Of a stretch of DNA of 64,000 nucleotides, positions 1 through 8,198 are shown in pieces. A program made the translations under genes and the position numbers. This stretch comes from JALEFZ01 sp039820545 (GTDB lineage: Bacteria; Bacteroidota; Bacteroidia; J057): positions 5,492 through 69,491 of the forward strand of contig JBCBPW010000031.1 of the NCBI GenBank assembly GCA_039820545.1, written 5' to 3'. Each line of letters starts with the position of its first letter. Position 1 is the stretch's first letter. The notes under the pieces are model-generated. The model worked only from the letters and a program-made list of their open reading frames with translations. It did not search any database and had not been told where the DNA came from.

Positions 1-879
1 ATTGAACACTGTATCTAGATGGATAAAGCCTTTCAAGTCAGGCACATTGACCATGTAGATGCGTTGGATCTTTTGTTCTACATCCGCCTCAAAAATCTTT
101 TCTACCAATAAATTGAAAGCCGCACGTGTCGTACGATTGCTGTACATGTGCTCATAGCGCCCCACACCGATGGCCAAAGTCTCTTCATTGATGACCATGA
201 TATTGCCTCCTTCGAGTATCATATGATCTGTCAATCCGCTCCATGCAGGATCTTCCTGTACCTGACGGCGGAGTTGGACCATGTCCATAAAGATGCTGCC
301 TTTATCAAAGGCAGGGTGATACTTGAAGATGGCACGCGTAAGGGGAGTCTCCGTTTTGCGACGAGGCGAAGCCATCGAAGGGATGATGACCCCACATTGG
401 ATGATAGAGGCAGAGTCACGGACCCACATCAGTTCACGCTTGGGCGGGATGATGATCTTGGGCAGCTTGTGGTTGTTGAGGGTGAGCTTCCTAGGATAAC
501 CTTCAATCAGATCCCGCACAATTTCTTTGGCATCATACCTTTCCAGTTTGATCCCTCTAGCTTGCAAGTGATCGATGTAGGTTTCCGCCATGTCATAGAG
601 GATGTCCTGCAACACACGGAAACGATAGCGATAATCTCTATTCTCAAAGACTTCCTCAAGCAGGGTAGCAATTTCCCATACATTCTCCTCCCCAATCTCA
701 GCTGTAAGAAACTGCTTGAGGTCTCCATGATCCTTCTGCAGTTCTTGGTAAGCATAAGGATAGTTGCCCATCAGTACATGGTCTCCCTCCCAGGGAATCA
801 GTTGCTGATGCTCAGTTCCAGGGGTATGGATGATGACCTTTTGAAGAGGGGCAAATTCAGAATGTATACTTGGTTTCAT
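1..879 (-). CDS. arcA: Arginine deiminase, 3' end cut by window edge
   Basis: Reading the minus strand from ATG at 879 gives 293 codons with no stop up to base 1, so the C-terminal part with the catalytic Cys lies outside the window. The enzyme hydrolyses L-arginine to citrulline and ammonia in the cytoplasm. Family motifs are visible: LMWVRDSA (the MxxRD substrate-binding segment), EGGN (EGGD/N motif), GRYEHMYSNRT (equivalent of GxSERT) and, at the cut end, HLDTVFN, which carries the catalytic His. It lies 34 bases downstream of ctlX on the same strand and is probably cotranscribed with it. No arcB or arcC is seen in the window. Identity is well supported. Whether it is called ArcA or a closely related guanidine-modifying enzyme cannot be tested without the C-terminus. 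Confidence 0.88.
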   Translation of the reverse strand, partial: MKPSIHSEFAPLQKVIIHTPGTEHQQLIPWEGDHVLMGNYPYAYQELQKDHGDLKQFLTAEIGEENVWEIATLLEEVFENRDYRYRFRVLQDILYDMAETYIDHLQARGIKLERYDAKEIVRDLIEGYPRKLTLNNHKLPKIIIPPKRELMWVRDSASIIQCGVIIPSMASPRRKTETPLTRAIFKYHPAFDKGSIFMDMVQLRRQVQEDPAWSGLTDHMILEGGNIMVINEETLAIGVGRYEHMYSNRTTRAAFNLLVEKIFEADVEQKIQRIYMVNVPDLKGFIHLDTVFN

Positions 880-913
880 GTAGGGGTGGTATAATGGGTC
901 TGTCAAAGCGAAG

Positions 914-1834
914 TTACAGAAAAATCTCAGCCATCATACATCTAATACTCCCTCCTCCGCATTCTTCTATGACATCTAGCGGAAAAGAGAGGATTCTGGC
1001 AAAGGTCTCTAATTGCTGAATTTGGGCTGCTGTGAGTGAGTTGTATGCACGTTGGGACATGGCCAAGAGGGATTCCCCTTGTGTATTTTTGATGTGCAGC
1101 ATATTGCCTGCAAAGGCATTTACCTGTTCGGAGGTGATCTCCACAATTTTGTGCTGGGTCGATACGAGTGATTCTGTGATCTGTTTGCGCTGCACAGGGT
1201 CGGGGATACTGTCGAGGCAGACGACGGCAAAATTTGCCCCTATGCCCATCATGACATTGGTGTGATAGATGGCTTGGCCGTGTCCATCCACAGCATCGAA
1301 TAAGATCATCTGGTAACCTGTCAGTTGTCCCCATGCCTTGACCAACTCTGGATGTGTCCGAGCAGAGCGACAAGCGTAAGCCATGCGATGGGTACGATCC
1401 AGTACCATACTTCCTGTCCCTTCCAGGTACATACCTTGAGCTTCGCGACCCGAGAAAAAGTCGATAACATCGGGTTGTGCATAAAACGATTTGAGTCTGT
1501 CTATGACGGCTGGGGTTCGCTCCAATCTTCTATTGGGGGAGAGCATGGGATACAAGACAATCTTACCTGAAGGATGTGTCGAGAACCAATTATTGGGGAA
1601 GACGGCATCTGTTTTGACGGGCTGGTCGCTGTCTTGAACGACATGTACGTTCACATTATTTTGCCTGAGAAGGGCTACACATTGATCAAATTCTTCTTGG
1701 GCCTTCTGCGCGGTTATTTCAGGACTGTTGCTCCCCTGATGCTGGAAGGCATTACTGGCAGCTGTATCGGGATTGTATCCAAAGTGAGCAGGACGAACCA
1801 TCAAAAGTGTATCTGTACAGGCGTTTCTGTGCAT
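914..1834 (-). CDS. ctlX: Citrulline hydrolase CtlX (amidinotransferase family)
   Basis: 306-residue member of the arginine deiminase/dimethylarginine dimethylaminohydrolase/amidinotransferase superfamily. The N-terminus (TDTLLMVRPAHFGYNPDTA, then SNAFQ) and the segments FPNNWFSTH, YLEGTGSMVLDR, HTNVMMGIG and EECGGGSIRCM (near the C-terminus, supplying the nucleophilic Cys) match the CtlX type, which converts citrulline to ornithine, CO2 and ammonia. With the arginine deiminase just downstream this gives a two-step arginine to ornithine route without ArcB/ArcC. ATG at 1834 is used because the CtlX-type N-terminus begins a few residues later. The operon is ctlX-arcA, transcribed away from the lytic transglycosylase. 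Hydrolysis of a related guanidino compound remains possible. Confidence 0.85.
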   Translation of the reverse strand: MHRNACTDTLLMVRPAHFGYNPDTAASNAFQHQGSNSPEITAQKAQEEFDQCVALLRQNNVNVHVVQDSDQPVKTDAVFPNNWFSTHPSGKIVLYPMLSPNRRLERTPAVIDRLKSFYAQPDVIDFFSGREAQGMYLEGTGSMVLDRTHRMAYACRSARTHPELVKAWGQLTGYQMILFDAVDGHGQAIYHTNVMMGIGANFAVVCLDSIPDPVQRKQITESLVSTQHKIVEITSEQVNAFAGNMLHIKNTQGESLLAMSQRAYNSLTAAQIQQLETFARILSFPLDVIEECGGGSIRCMMAEIFL

Positions 1835-2063
1835 AGATGATCTAGCAGTGTGAATGAATGAAATAAAAACTGGCCGAATCTAAGATTGAAATATTGATTT
1901 TCCTTCATGGAAGGTAAACTTTTCATGCGATGATCCTGACACATTGATTACTTATACTCAAATCATTAGCTAAAAAAGAAAGCAATTTGATCATTTTTTG
2001 AGCTAAAAGATCATTTTATGCGTTGTTAATGCGAATAATATTAGTATATTGAATTTATATTTC

Positions 2064-2071
2064 TAACTTTG
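2064..2071 (+). promoter_or_regulatory. Candidate Bacteroidota -7 promoter element
   Basis: TAACTTTG matches the Bacteroidota primary-sigma -7 consensus TAnnTTTG and lies 20 bases before the ATG at 2092. No clear TTG/TTTG -33 element is seen at the usual 17-23 base spacing, so it is only a candidate. Confidence 0.4.
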
Positions 2072-2091
2072 TTGGTAATTCTGTATAAGAG

Positions 2092-2808
2092 ATGAGTAGA
2101 AGAGAGAAGAAATACAAACCTATGCATGGATCGAATCAGCCTATTGCGCTGACGGTCCCCAGGATTCGACTCAGGCACTGGGGTACCATTGCACTGATAG
2201 TGGTGGGGTCCAATATGGCTACACATTTTATGATGAATCCTGCAACAGCCTCCCTCCACAGCATTTCGCATAGAGAGGCTAGCAGCACAGAGCGTTTATA
2301 TCTAGAGGAGAAAGCGGGTCAGGTGATATTTGATATGGATGGTTTTAGGGAAAAAGTACGAGAAACGGCCCAAAAACTCCACATACCTGCTGCTTGGCTC
2401 ATGGCAGTGATCGACCAGGAAAGCCAGTTCAAGTCGAGTGTGGCCAATTTTAAGGGAAGTGGTGCCGTTGGCTTGATTCAGTTTATGCCAGGCACAGCGG
2501 CGGAGCTAGGGACCAATTCCCAGTACCTCCAAATGATGGATGCCCCCTCCCAGATGGAGTATGTGTATAGATACCTCGCACAAGTGCGCAATCGGTATGG
2601 AGATTATGAGAGTTTGACTGATTTATATTTGGGCATTCTTTATCCCAAAGCCAGGAAACAAGACCCTTGTTACACCTTATTTGCCTCGCCCAGCACTTCT
2701 TACAGACAGAACTCAGGCCTGGACCATGACCGTGACAAGCGCGTGACCATCAGTGATATCGATCGGCACCTTCGCGATCGCTATCCAGAAGCCTATATCG
2801 CAAAATGA
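2092..2808 (+). CDS. Lytic transglycosylase, SLT domain
   Basis: 238 residues. A short basic N-terminus is followed by a hydrophobic segment at about residues 29-43 (WGTIALIVVGSNMA), consistent with a membrane anchor or signal segment. The soluble part is an SLT lysozyme-like domain: IPAAWLMAVIDQESQFKSS carries the expected catalytic Glu in QES, followed by GAVGLIQFMPGTAAELG, the conserved 'GLMQ-P-TA' block. Enzymes of this family cleave the peptidoglycan MurNAc-GlcNAc bond to form 1,6-anhydro ends. The C-terminal tail ends in SGLDHDRDKRVTISDIDRHL, which resembles a dockerin/EF-hand-like loop (DHDRDKRVTISD). The gene stands alone and diverges from ctlX. The substrate role (remodelling or secretion-system assembly) is not resolved. 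Confidence 0.85.
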   Translation: MSRREKKYKPMHGSNQPIALTVPRIRLRHWGTIALIVVGSNMATHFMMNPATASLHSISHREASSTERLYLEEKAGQVIFDMDGFREKVRETAQKLHIPAAWLMAVIDQESQFKSSVANFKGSGAVGLIQFMPGTAAELGTNSQYLQMMDAPSQMEYVYRYLAQVRNRYGDYESLTDLYLGILYPKARKQDPCYTLFASPSTSYRQNSGLDHDRDKRVTISDIDRHLRDRYPEAYIAK

Positions 2809-2897
2809 ACCATGATGCTTGAACCCTAAGAATGCCCCTAATATAGGCTTGCACGTGGCGGTCTATTCTGCATTCACCATCATTCAGATACTTCATC

Positions 2898-3530
2898 ATG
2901 CAACAATTAACAAAAACGGAGACGCACCAGACATTCCTCCATCATCGGATTGCGTTTGTGCTTGAGGCTTTGGAAGAAGAACATGCTGCACTATGTGAAG
3001 AAATGCTAGGAACACAGGATGCTTACAAGCAAGAATACTTATGGAGCCAATGGATTGAGTATTTTTTTACGGGAGGCTTGATCACATGGCAGGGTTTTGC
3101 TTCTGTACCCATCATGCTGGAACTGCTACAAAAGAAAGATTGGTTTGACCGTCGAATGATTCTAGAATACTTGGCTTTTTGGGTGGAAAAAGTAGATGCG
3201 ATTTATTTCTTCTATGATTCATTGCGAGAGGTTTCCTACAAAGCTGAGGAGGAGCGCTGGCATGAAGTCAGAAGTCGAGAAATATGCAGGCCCTGGTTGC
3301 AGTTGGCTTTCCATACCCTGCGAACGCATATCAGTGTGATCGAGACAATCTTTCAGCAAGGACGCACGGGAGAACAAGACCTGTGTATGCGTATCCTGTG
3401 GTACAGCTTACGAATGGGAAAGCTAGATGTGCAGCCCGAAACACAAATACAACTGACTGCTTGGGCCAAGCAAACAGCACGGGTAGACCCCTATATAGAT
3501 GAAAATCAACTGAATCTATTCGGCCTTTAA
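2898..3530 (+). CDS. Hypothetical protein, helical
   Basis: 210 residues starting at ATG 2898, 89 bases after the transglycosylase stop. I do not recognise a family. There is no signal peptide or membrane segment. The composition is rich in Leu, Glu, Trp and aromatic residues with amphipathic helices (for example LWSQWIEYFFTGG and WFDRRMILEYLAFWVEKVD), suggesting an all-helical cytoplasmic protein. Codon use resembles its neighbours. It may be cotranscribed with the transglycosylase, but no functional link can be argued. Confidence 0.6.
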   Translation: MQQLTKTETHQTFLHHRIAFVLEALEEEHAALCEEMLGTQDAYKQEYLWSQWIEYFFTGGLITWQGFASVPIMLELLQKKDWFDRRMILEYLAFWVEKVDAIYFFYDSLREVSYKAEEERWHEVRSREICRPWLQLAFHTLRTHISVIETIFQQGRTGEQDLCMRILWYSLRMGKLDVQPETQIQLTAWAKQTARVDPYIDENQLNLFGL

Positions 3531-3858
3531 GACTATGTCTAGAATACTGAAAATCTAGCTGAAAAGTAGAGACTTTAGGTTTTGACGAGAGCTATTTCGT
3601 GAGATTGGGTGGGACTCAATCCCTTCACATAGATGAAGTTCAGGTTCTGCAAGCACAAACTTTCCGCAGAGTCGAAGTCTCAAATATGGTCTACGTGAGA
3701 GCAATCGTTCAGAAAAATTCTCTTTTGGATGTCAAGGGGGTGGGGTGTTTGTCGCATCCTCCCCCGATTGTCTTGATTTCTTCCTACGCAGAAAGTTGCG
3801 ATTCGTGCGATGGCCTATTATTTTTACCCGCATAGGAACACAATCAAAGATTTAACTT
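3531..3858. other. Intergenic region before mdh
   Basis: 328 bases without a convincing gene. A GTG-started frame from 3599 to 3835 has no recognisable content and unusual composition. No tRNA or terminator was found. It presumably carries the mdh promoter. Confidence 0.4.
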
Positions 3859-4788
3859 ATGTCAAAAGTAACCGTTGTAGGTGCAGGAAATGTAGGAGCA
3901 ACCTGTGCTGAAAATGTGGCTCGCCTCGATATTTGTAACGAAGTAGTAATGGTCGATATCAAGGAAAATTTTGCAGAAGGCAAGGCCTTGGACCAGTGGG
4001 AGACCTCTCCTGTCAACTACTTCGATACACGCATCACAGGTTCTACCAATGACTACACCAAAACAGCAGGTTCTGATGTTGTCGTAATTACCTCTGGGAT
4101 TCCTCGTAAGCCAGGCATGAGCCGCGACGAGTTGATTGGGATCAACGCAAATATTGTCAAGACTGTGACAGAAAGTGTGGTGAAGCACTCACCCGAAGCC
4201 ATCATCGTCGTGGTCTCTAATCCACTAGATGTGATGACCTATCAGGCTTATCTGACAGCTAATCTTCCACACCAGCGTGTAGTTGGGATGGCAGGGATAC
4301 TAGATACTGCGCGCTACCGATCCTTCCTCGCGATGGAACTGGATGTATCTCCCAAAGATATTCAAGCTGTATTGATGGGGGGACATGGTGATACCATGGC
4401 GCCGCTTCCACGCTACACAACGGTTGCAGGTATTCCTGTCACAGAGCTTCTATCCATGGACCGTATCAATGCTATCGTAGAGCGCACCAAGAAGGGCGGA
4501 GGTGAAATCGTGAATTTGCTGGGTACTTCTGGATGGTATGCACCTGGAGCATCGGCAGCTCAAATGGTAGAAGCGATTTTGAAAGACTCCAAGCGTATCT
4601 TCCCTGCATGTGCTTACCTCACAGGTCAGTACGGCTTGAACGATATGTACCTAGGCGTGCCGATCAAGCTTGGACGCAATGGGGTAGAAGAAGTCATTGA
4701 GTTGAAGCTGAATGAAGAAGAACTCGCACTCGTCCATAGCTCGGCTGAAGCTGTGCAGAAAGTGACCAAAGTACTCGAAACACTTTAG
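3859..4788 (+). CDS. mdh: Malate dehydrogenase
   Basis: 309 residues, the usual length of the LDH-like bacterial malate dehydrogenases. It oxidises malate to oxaloacetate with NAD+ in the TCA cycle. The Rossmann signature GAGNVG is at residues 8-13 and acidic VDIKE (about 32-36) selects NAD(H). ITSGIPRKPGMSRDEL is the substrate/active-site loop with its two arginines, VSNPLDVMTY is conserved, the catalytic Asp is D149 with R152 (LDTARYR), and the catalytic His is H176 (GGHGDTM). The Arg in PRKPGMSR rather than Gln supports malate over lactate specificity. It is monocistronic, followed by a rho-independent terminator at 4818-4847. Confidence 0.95.
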   Translation: MSKVTVVGAGNVGATCAENVARLDICNEVVMVDIKENFAEGKALDQWETSPVNYFDTRITGSTNDYTKTAGSDVVVITSGIPRKPGMSRDELIGINANIVKTVTESVVKHSPEAIIVVVSNPLDVMTYQAYLTANLPHQRVVGMAGILDTARYRSFLAMELDVSPKDIQAVLMGGHGDTMAPLPRYTTVAGIPVTELLSMDRINAIVERTKKGGGEIVNLLGTSGWYAPGASAAQMVEAILKDSKRIFPACAYLTGQYGLNDMYLGVPIKLGRNGVEEVIELKLNEEELALVHSSAEAVQKVTKVLETL

Positions 4789-4817
4789 TCCCCAAGACTG
4801 AAGTGCAAGACATATTG

Positions 4818-4847
4818 AAGCCAGAGGGGTTACCTTCTGGCTTTTTG
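4818..4847 (+). terminator. Rho-independent terminator of mdh
   Basis: AAGCCAGA (4818-4825) pairs perfectly with TCTGGCTT (4836-4843) and is followed by a T run to 4846. It ends 35 bases before the next ATG. Confidence 0.8.
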
Positions 4848-4881
4848 TCTTAATTTGCCCCTGTCAAAAATATTTCTTCAT

Positions 4882-5868
4882 ATGAAAGTACTTTATGGCA
4901 TTCAAGGTACAGGTAATGGACACGTCGCAAGGGCCTATGATGTGGTCCCCTCACTCAAAAGGCATTGTGACCTAGATGTGATGATCAGTGGCACGCAATC
5001 TGAAGTGAAGCTACCTTTTGAGATAAACTATCAACACCGAGGCATCACATTTTACTACAACCGTAAAGGAGGACTGGACTATGGAAAAACCGTCCTGCAA
5101 AATCTCAACCCCAAAGCCTATCGAGAAATTATCCAGTTTCCCGTGAAGCAATATGATCTGGTCATTAGTGATTTTGAGCCTGTATCTGCCTGGGCAGCGC
5201 GTATCCACAAAGTACCTTCTATCTGTCTGGGACATCAGGCATCTTTTCTTTCTCCCAAAACGCCTCGACCGCCCAAAAGAGATCCCCTGGGAGAATGGAT
5301 TCTCACCCACTATGCTCCGACAGATAAGGCTGTGGGATTTCACTTTGAGCGATATGATGACTTTGTATTTACACCTGTAGTCAGGGGCGACGTCAGGAAG
5401 TTGGAGCCTTCGGATCAAGGGCACTACACCGTTTATTTACCTGCTTTTGATGAAAAAGTCCTGATTCAATATTTACGCCAGATCCCTGAGGCAGAATGGC
5501 AGGTTTTTTCCAAGTTTTCGAAAGAGCCTAGCCACAAAGACAATGTGATTGTCCATCCCGTAGACAACGCAGCGTTTATGAAGAGTTTTGCAGGTGCAAG
5601 AGGGATGCTAACAGGAGCGGGTTTTGAGACACCAGCGGAAACGCTCTACTTAGGCAAGAAGCTATTTACCGTTCCGATCAAGGGGCAATATGAACAATAC
5701 TGCAATGCTGCGGGCTTGGAAAAATTGGGGGTGCCTGTATTATGGAAAGTACAAGATAATTTTGTAGAACTGCTCAGGAAGTGGGTCAATGAGGGAAAAC
5801 CGAAGCAGGTAGATTATCCAGACCATCTAGATGAAGTCATCGACTGGATGTTTGCAGAACTAGTGTAG
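4882..5868 (+). CDS. Glycosyltransferase, MJ1255/MurG-like (GT-B fold)
   Basis: 328 residues from ATG 4882 (MKVLYGIQGTGNGHVARA). An upstream in-frame TTG at 4855 lies next to the mdh terminator and is not favoured. The glycine-rich N-terminal loop GTGNGHVAR is the acceptor-side signature of MurG-type GT-B transferases of the uncharacterised MJ1255/VC2487-like family. The C-terminal half has GARGMLTGAGFETPAETLYLGKK, the nucleotide-sugar binding block (G-G-F/E-T-P-E), followed by PIKGQYEQYCNA. No membrane segment is seen. Donor and acceptor are unknown. The gene has its own transcription unit after the mdh terminator, and the next gene is on the opposite strand. Confidence 0.78.
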   Translation: MKVLYGIQGTGNGHVARAYDVVPSLKRHCDLDVMISGTQSEVKLPFEINYQHRGITFYYNRKGGLDYGKTVLQNLNPKAYREIIQFPVKQYDLVISDFEPVSAWAARIHKVPSICLGHQASFLSPKTPRPPKRDPLGEWILTHYAPTDKAVGFHFERYDDFVFTPVVRGDVRKLEPSDQGHYTVYLPAFDEKVLIQYLRQIPEAEWQVFSKFSKEPSHKDNVIVHPVDNAAFMKSFAGARGMLTGAGFETPAETLYLGKKLFTVPIKGQYEQYCNAAGLEKLGVPVLWKVQDNFVELLRKWVNEGKPKQVDYPDHLDEVIDWMFAELV

Positions 5869-5898
5869 GGATAAAATAGAGAGAGATGGATGTCATGC

Positions 5899-6285
5899 TC
5901 AAGAGCTAGCCAAAGATAGCTTTTGATTGAGGACTTCGTTGATTCGCTTCACCAAATCTTTAGGCAAAATGGGGGTCAAAACGCAGCCATCTATCTCTTT
6001 ACAGTCTGAGGACTGGACATCACATTGTACCTGGCTGGTCGTGAGACAGATCAGCACAGTATCTGCGTAATCGGGAACTGCTCTGATTTTTGTACAGATA
6101 TCAATTTGTGTATCTGAGGGATGGGTATTTCCCACAATAATTAACTGCGGTGGAGGGGCTAATTTTCGGACCAAAAACTCTTCATAGTCGTGAAAACCTT
6201 CTATCTGGAATTCAGCTTGTGAAAGTGTGTAGGTCAGAAGCTCCAGGATGTCTTCTTCAGAGTCTAAAATGATGGTTCTCATCAA
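5899..6285 (-). CDS. Degenerate response-regulator receiver-domain protein
   Basis: 128 residues, a single stand-alone receiver-like (CheY) fold with no output domain. TIILDSEEDILELL matches the beta1/alpha1 acidic pocket, with DSE for the usual DDE. PQLIIVGNTHPS aligns with the beta3 phosphorylation loop, where Gly replaces the phosphoacceptor Asp. LICLTTSQ keeps the conserved Thr. GCVLTPILPKDL lines up with the usual TKP motif but has Thr in place of Lys. Phosphorylation by a histidine kinase is therefore not expected. It probably acts as a phosphorylation-independent binding domain. ATG at 6282 is an equally good start. The gene is monocistronic and convergent with the glycosyltransferase. 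Confidence 0.75.
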   Translation of the reverse strand: MMRTIILDSEEDILELLTYTLSQAEFQIEGFHDYEEFLVRKLAPPPQLIIVGNTHPSDTQIDICTKIRAVPDYADTVLICLTTSQVQCDVQSSDCKEIDGCVLTPILPKDLVKRINEVLNQKLSLASS

Positions 6286-6590
6286 AGTGGATTCTCTTTT
6301 GCTGCCATTAAAATAAGAAAGAAATGGACGTTACCCAAAGATTAATTGGTGATTAATTCTACAAAATCTAACCTGTCTTATAAGTGGTTGTTTTTCAGGG
6401 ATTTTATTTTTCGAAAAATTAAATATTCTATTAGTTACGTATTTTTATACACTTATATGTATTAAGCTTATGTTAAGCGATTCCCTATTTTTAACATGTA
6501 GGAAACGTGATTTCGAAAGATTGCCAATAAATCGGTCCTTCTCATTAAACGCAAGCCGTGTACAAGTGTCTAATGGTCAAATATACCACT
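6286..6590. other. Divergent intergenic region, AT-rich
   Basis: 305 bases between the degenerate receiver gene and the serine hydrolase, strongly AT-rich. It must hold both promoters, but no clear -33/-7 pair was identified. No RNA gene seen. Confidence 0.4.
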
Positions 6591-7880
6591 ATGCGATTCG
6601 CTTCTCTCCTCCTATTACTCAATGTCCAGTATCTGATAGGACAGAATATTTACTTCCCCCCCAATAATGAAGATACTTGGGCTACGACCTCTCCGCAAGA
6701 GATTGGATGGTGCCAGCAGAAAGTGGATACGCTCCTCGACTATCTTGAAGATCAAAATACCGAGGCTTTCATCATATTAAAAGATGGCAAGATCGTCATT
6801 GAGGAGTATTTTGGGACATTTGGCAAGGATAGCCTATGGTACTGGGCATCTGCAGGCAAAACTTTGACGGCTTTTTTGACAGGGATCGCCCAAGAGAAAG
6901 GCTTGCTTTCTATACAAGACAGTACGAGTCAATATTTGGGACCAGGATGGACCGCTCTTGCGCCTCAGCAGGAGAGAAACATCACGATTTGGAATCAGCT
7001 GACCATGACCACAGGCTTGGATGATGAAGTAGCCGATCCATTTTGTACAGACAACAACTGCCTGAGGTTCAAATCAGACCCAGGGATGAGATGGGCTTAT
7101 CACAATGCCCCTTATACATTGATCTCGCGTGTGTTGGAAGTGGCGAGCGGACAAGATTACAATGTATGGACTGCTTTGGAGCTGAAGAATAAAATTGGGA
7201 TGGACGGATTTTGGTTTCCCTCAGGTTTCAACAAGATTTATTTCTCCAAGCCCAGGAGCATGGCCAGATTTGGCTTGCTGATACAGGCTGGTGGTGTGTG
7301 GGATGGAACCACCATCATGCAGGATACAGGATATTTTCGAGATATGATTACCCCTTCACAAACAATCAATCCTGCCTATGGATATCTCTGGTGGCTCAAT
7401 GGACAAAGCACGTTCATGATTCCTCAAACACAGTTTGTCTTTGCTGGCCAGATGAGTCCCAACGCTCCCTCGGATATGTTTGCGGCTATGGGAAAAAATG
7501 GACAACTCATCAATATCGTACCTAGTGAGGGGCTCGTGGTCGTCCGTATGGGTAATAGTCCTGACAATTCCTTAGTTCCTGTCCTCTTTCAGGATGAGAT
7601 GTGGGCTTATATCAGTGATCTTGCATGTACGGCTACCTCAGTAGAGGATATCGGTCCTATGACACTTGAGCTATCTCCTAATCCTGCGTCGGACAAGCTT
7701 CTTATTCAGCATCATGGGAGTCAAATTCAGAGAGGAGAGATACGTTCGCTGACAGGTCAGATCATGAAAGAATGGAAGAACTTAGAAAAAGTATCTTTGG
7801 AAGGTTTGTCCACAGGATTGTACGTCATCCGAGTGCAGATAGACGGTGTGTGGAGGGGGCAGAAGTTCTACAAAAATTGA
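6591..7880 (+). CDS. Secreted beta-lactamase-family serine hydrolase with T9SS sorting domain
   Basis: 429 residues from ATG 6591, which starts a good signal peptide (MRFASLLLLLNVQYLIGQ). In-frame ATG 6573 and GTG 6558 are alternatives. The class C beta-lactamase/DD-peptidase fold shows the nucleophile motif S87-A-G-K90 and the YxN motif Y170-H-N172. GKNGQLINI near the end of the domain is the likely KTG-equivalent strand. Members of this family are esterases or peptidases, seldom true beta-lactamases. About 75 C-terminal residues form a type A T9SS sorting domain (LSPNPASDKLLI, then GLSTGLYVIRV and FYKN at the end), so the product should be exported and attached to the surface or released. 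No regulator is adjacent. Confidence 0.85.
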   Translation: MRFASLLLLLNVQYLIGQNIYFPPNNEDTWATTSPQEIGWCQQKVDTLLDYLEDQNTEAFIILKDGKIVIEEYFGTFGKDSLWYWASAGKTLTAFLTGIAQEKGLLSIQDSTSQYLGPGWTALAPQQERNITIWNQLTMTTGLDDEVADPFCTDNNCLRFKSDPGMRWAYHNAPYTLISRVLEVASGQDYNVWTALELKNKIGMDGFWFPSGFNKIYFSKPRSMARFGLLIQAGGVWDGTTIMQDTGYFRDMITPSQTINPAYGYLWWLNGQSTFMIPQTQFVFAGQMSPNAPSDMFAAMGKNGQLINIVPSEGLVVVRMGNSPDNSLVPVLFQDEMWAYISDLACTATSVEDIGPMTLELSPNPASDKLLIQHHGSQIQRGEIRSLTGQIMKEWKNLEKVSLEGLSTGLYVIRVQIDGVWRGQKFYKN

Positions 7881-7926
7881 GATGAAAGATCAATAAGGAT
7901 TATCACGAATGGGTTAGTACCGTATT

Positions 7927-7967
7927 TTCTATGTAGAGACGCGATCAATCGACGTCTCTATATAGAA
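7927..7967. repeat. Palindromic REP-like element
   Basis: TTCTAT-g-TAGAGACG (7927-7941) pairs with CGTCTCTA-t-ATAGAA (7953-7967) around an 11-base loop, a 14-bp stem with one mismatch. The TAGAGACG core resembles palindromes dispersed in Bacteroidota and cyanobacterial genomes. A related, weaker copy is at 44166-44193. Confidence 0.55.
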
Positions 7968-8021
7968 GATGATCTTATCTGGATGCATTCCTGATCATCA
8001 CTGATTACTAAAAGATATATG

Positions 8022-8066
8022 GAAAATGATCGAGTCATTCATTTTGGATGACTCGATTTCATTTTC
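8022..8066. repeat. Long imperfect inverted repeat
   Basis: GAAAATGA-TCGAGTCAT (from 8022) pairs with ATGACTCGA-TTTCATTTTC (to 8066) around a six- to eight-base loop, about 18 paired bases with small bulges. No T run follows, so it is not a standard terminator, although it could stabilise or end the transcript of the serine hydrolase. Confidence 0.5.
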
Positions 8067-8159
8067 GCGCCTGACTTGTCTTTTCATGAATTCGAATTAA
8101 TGGTTGCCTATCATTTTCTACTGTTTGTCGATCATTTTCTGAACAAATGTTGTATTCCG

Positions 8160-8167
8160 TAGATTTG
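8160..8167 (+). promoter_or_regulatory. Candidate -7 promoter element for the metalloprotease
   Basis: TAGATTTG matches TAnnTTTG exactly and lies 31 bases upstream of the ATG at 8199. The -33 element is not convincing. Confidence 0.4.
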
Positions 8168-8198
8168 AGGTATAAATGAAGTTAAACCAACTATTATT

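Larger units (their letters stand above)
7881..8198. other. Intergenic region with two palindromes
   Basis: 318 bases without a gene. It contains the palindrome at 7927-7967, the long hairpin at 8022-8066 and a candidate promoter at 8160-8167 for the metalloprotease. Confidence 0.6.

Noticed and set aside
148..894. 248-codon plus-strand frame
   Set aside because: It is the antisense shadow of the arginine deiminase gene, whose minus-strand reading frame carries clear family motifs.
3599..3835. 78-codon frame with GTG start before mdh
   Set aside because: No recognisable domain or good start; composition does not resemble the neighbouring genes.
6591..7880. Antibiotic-resistance beta-lactamase
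   Set aside because: It has the fold and motifs of the serine beta-lactamase-like family but a T9SS tail and esterase-type context; resistance is not supported.
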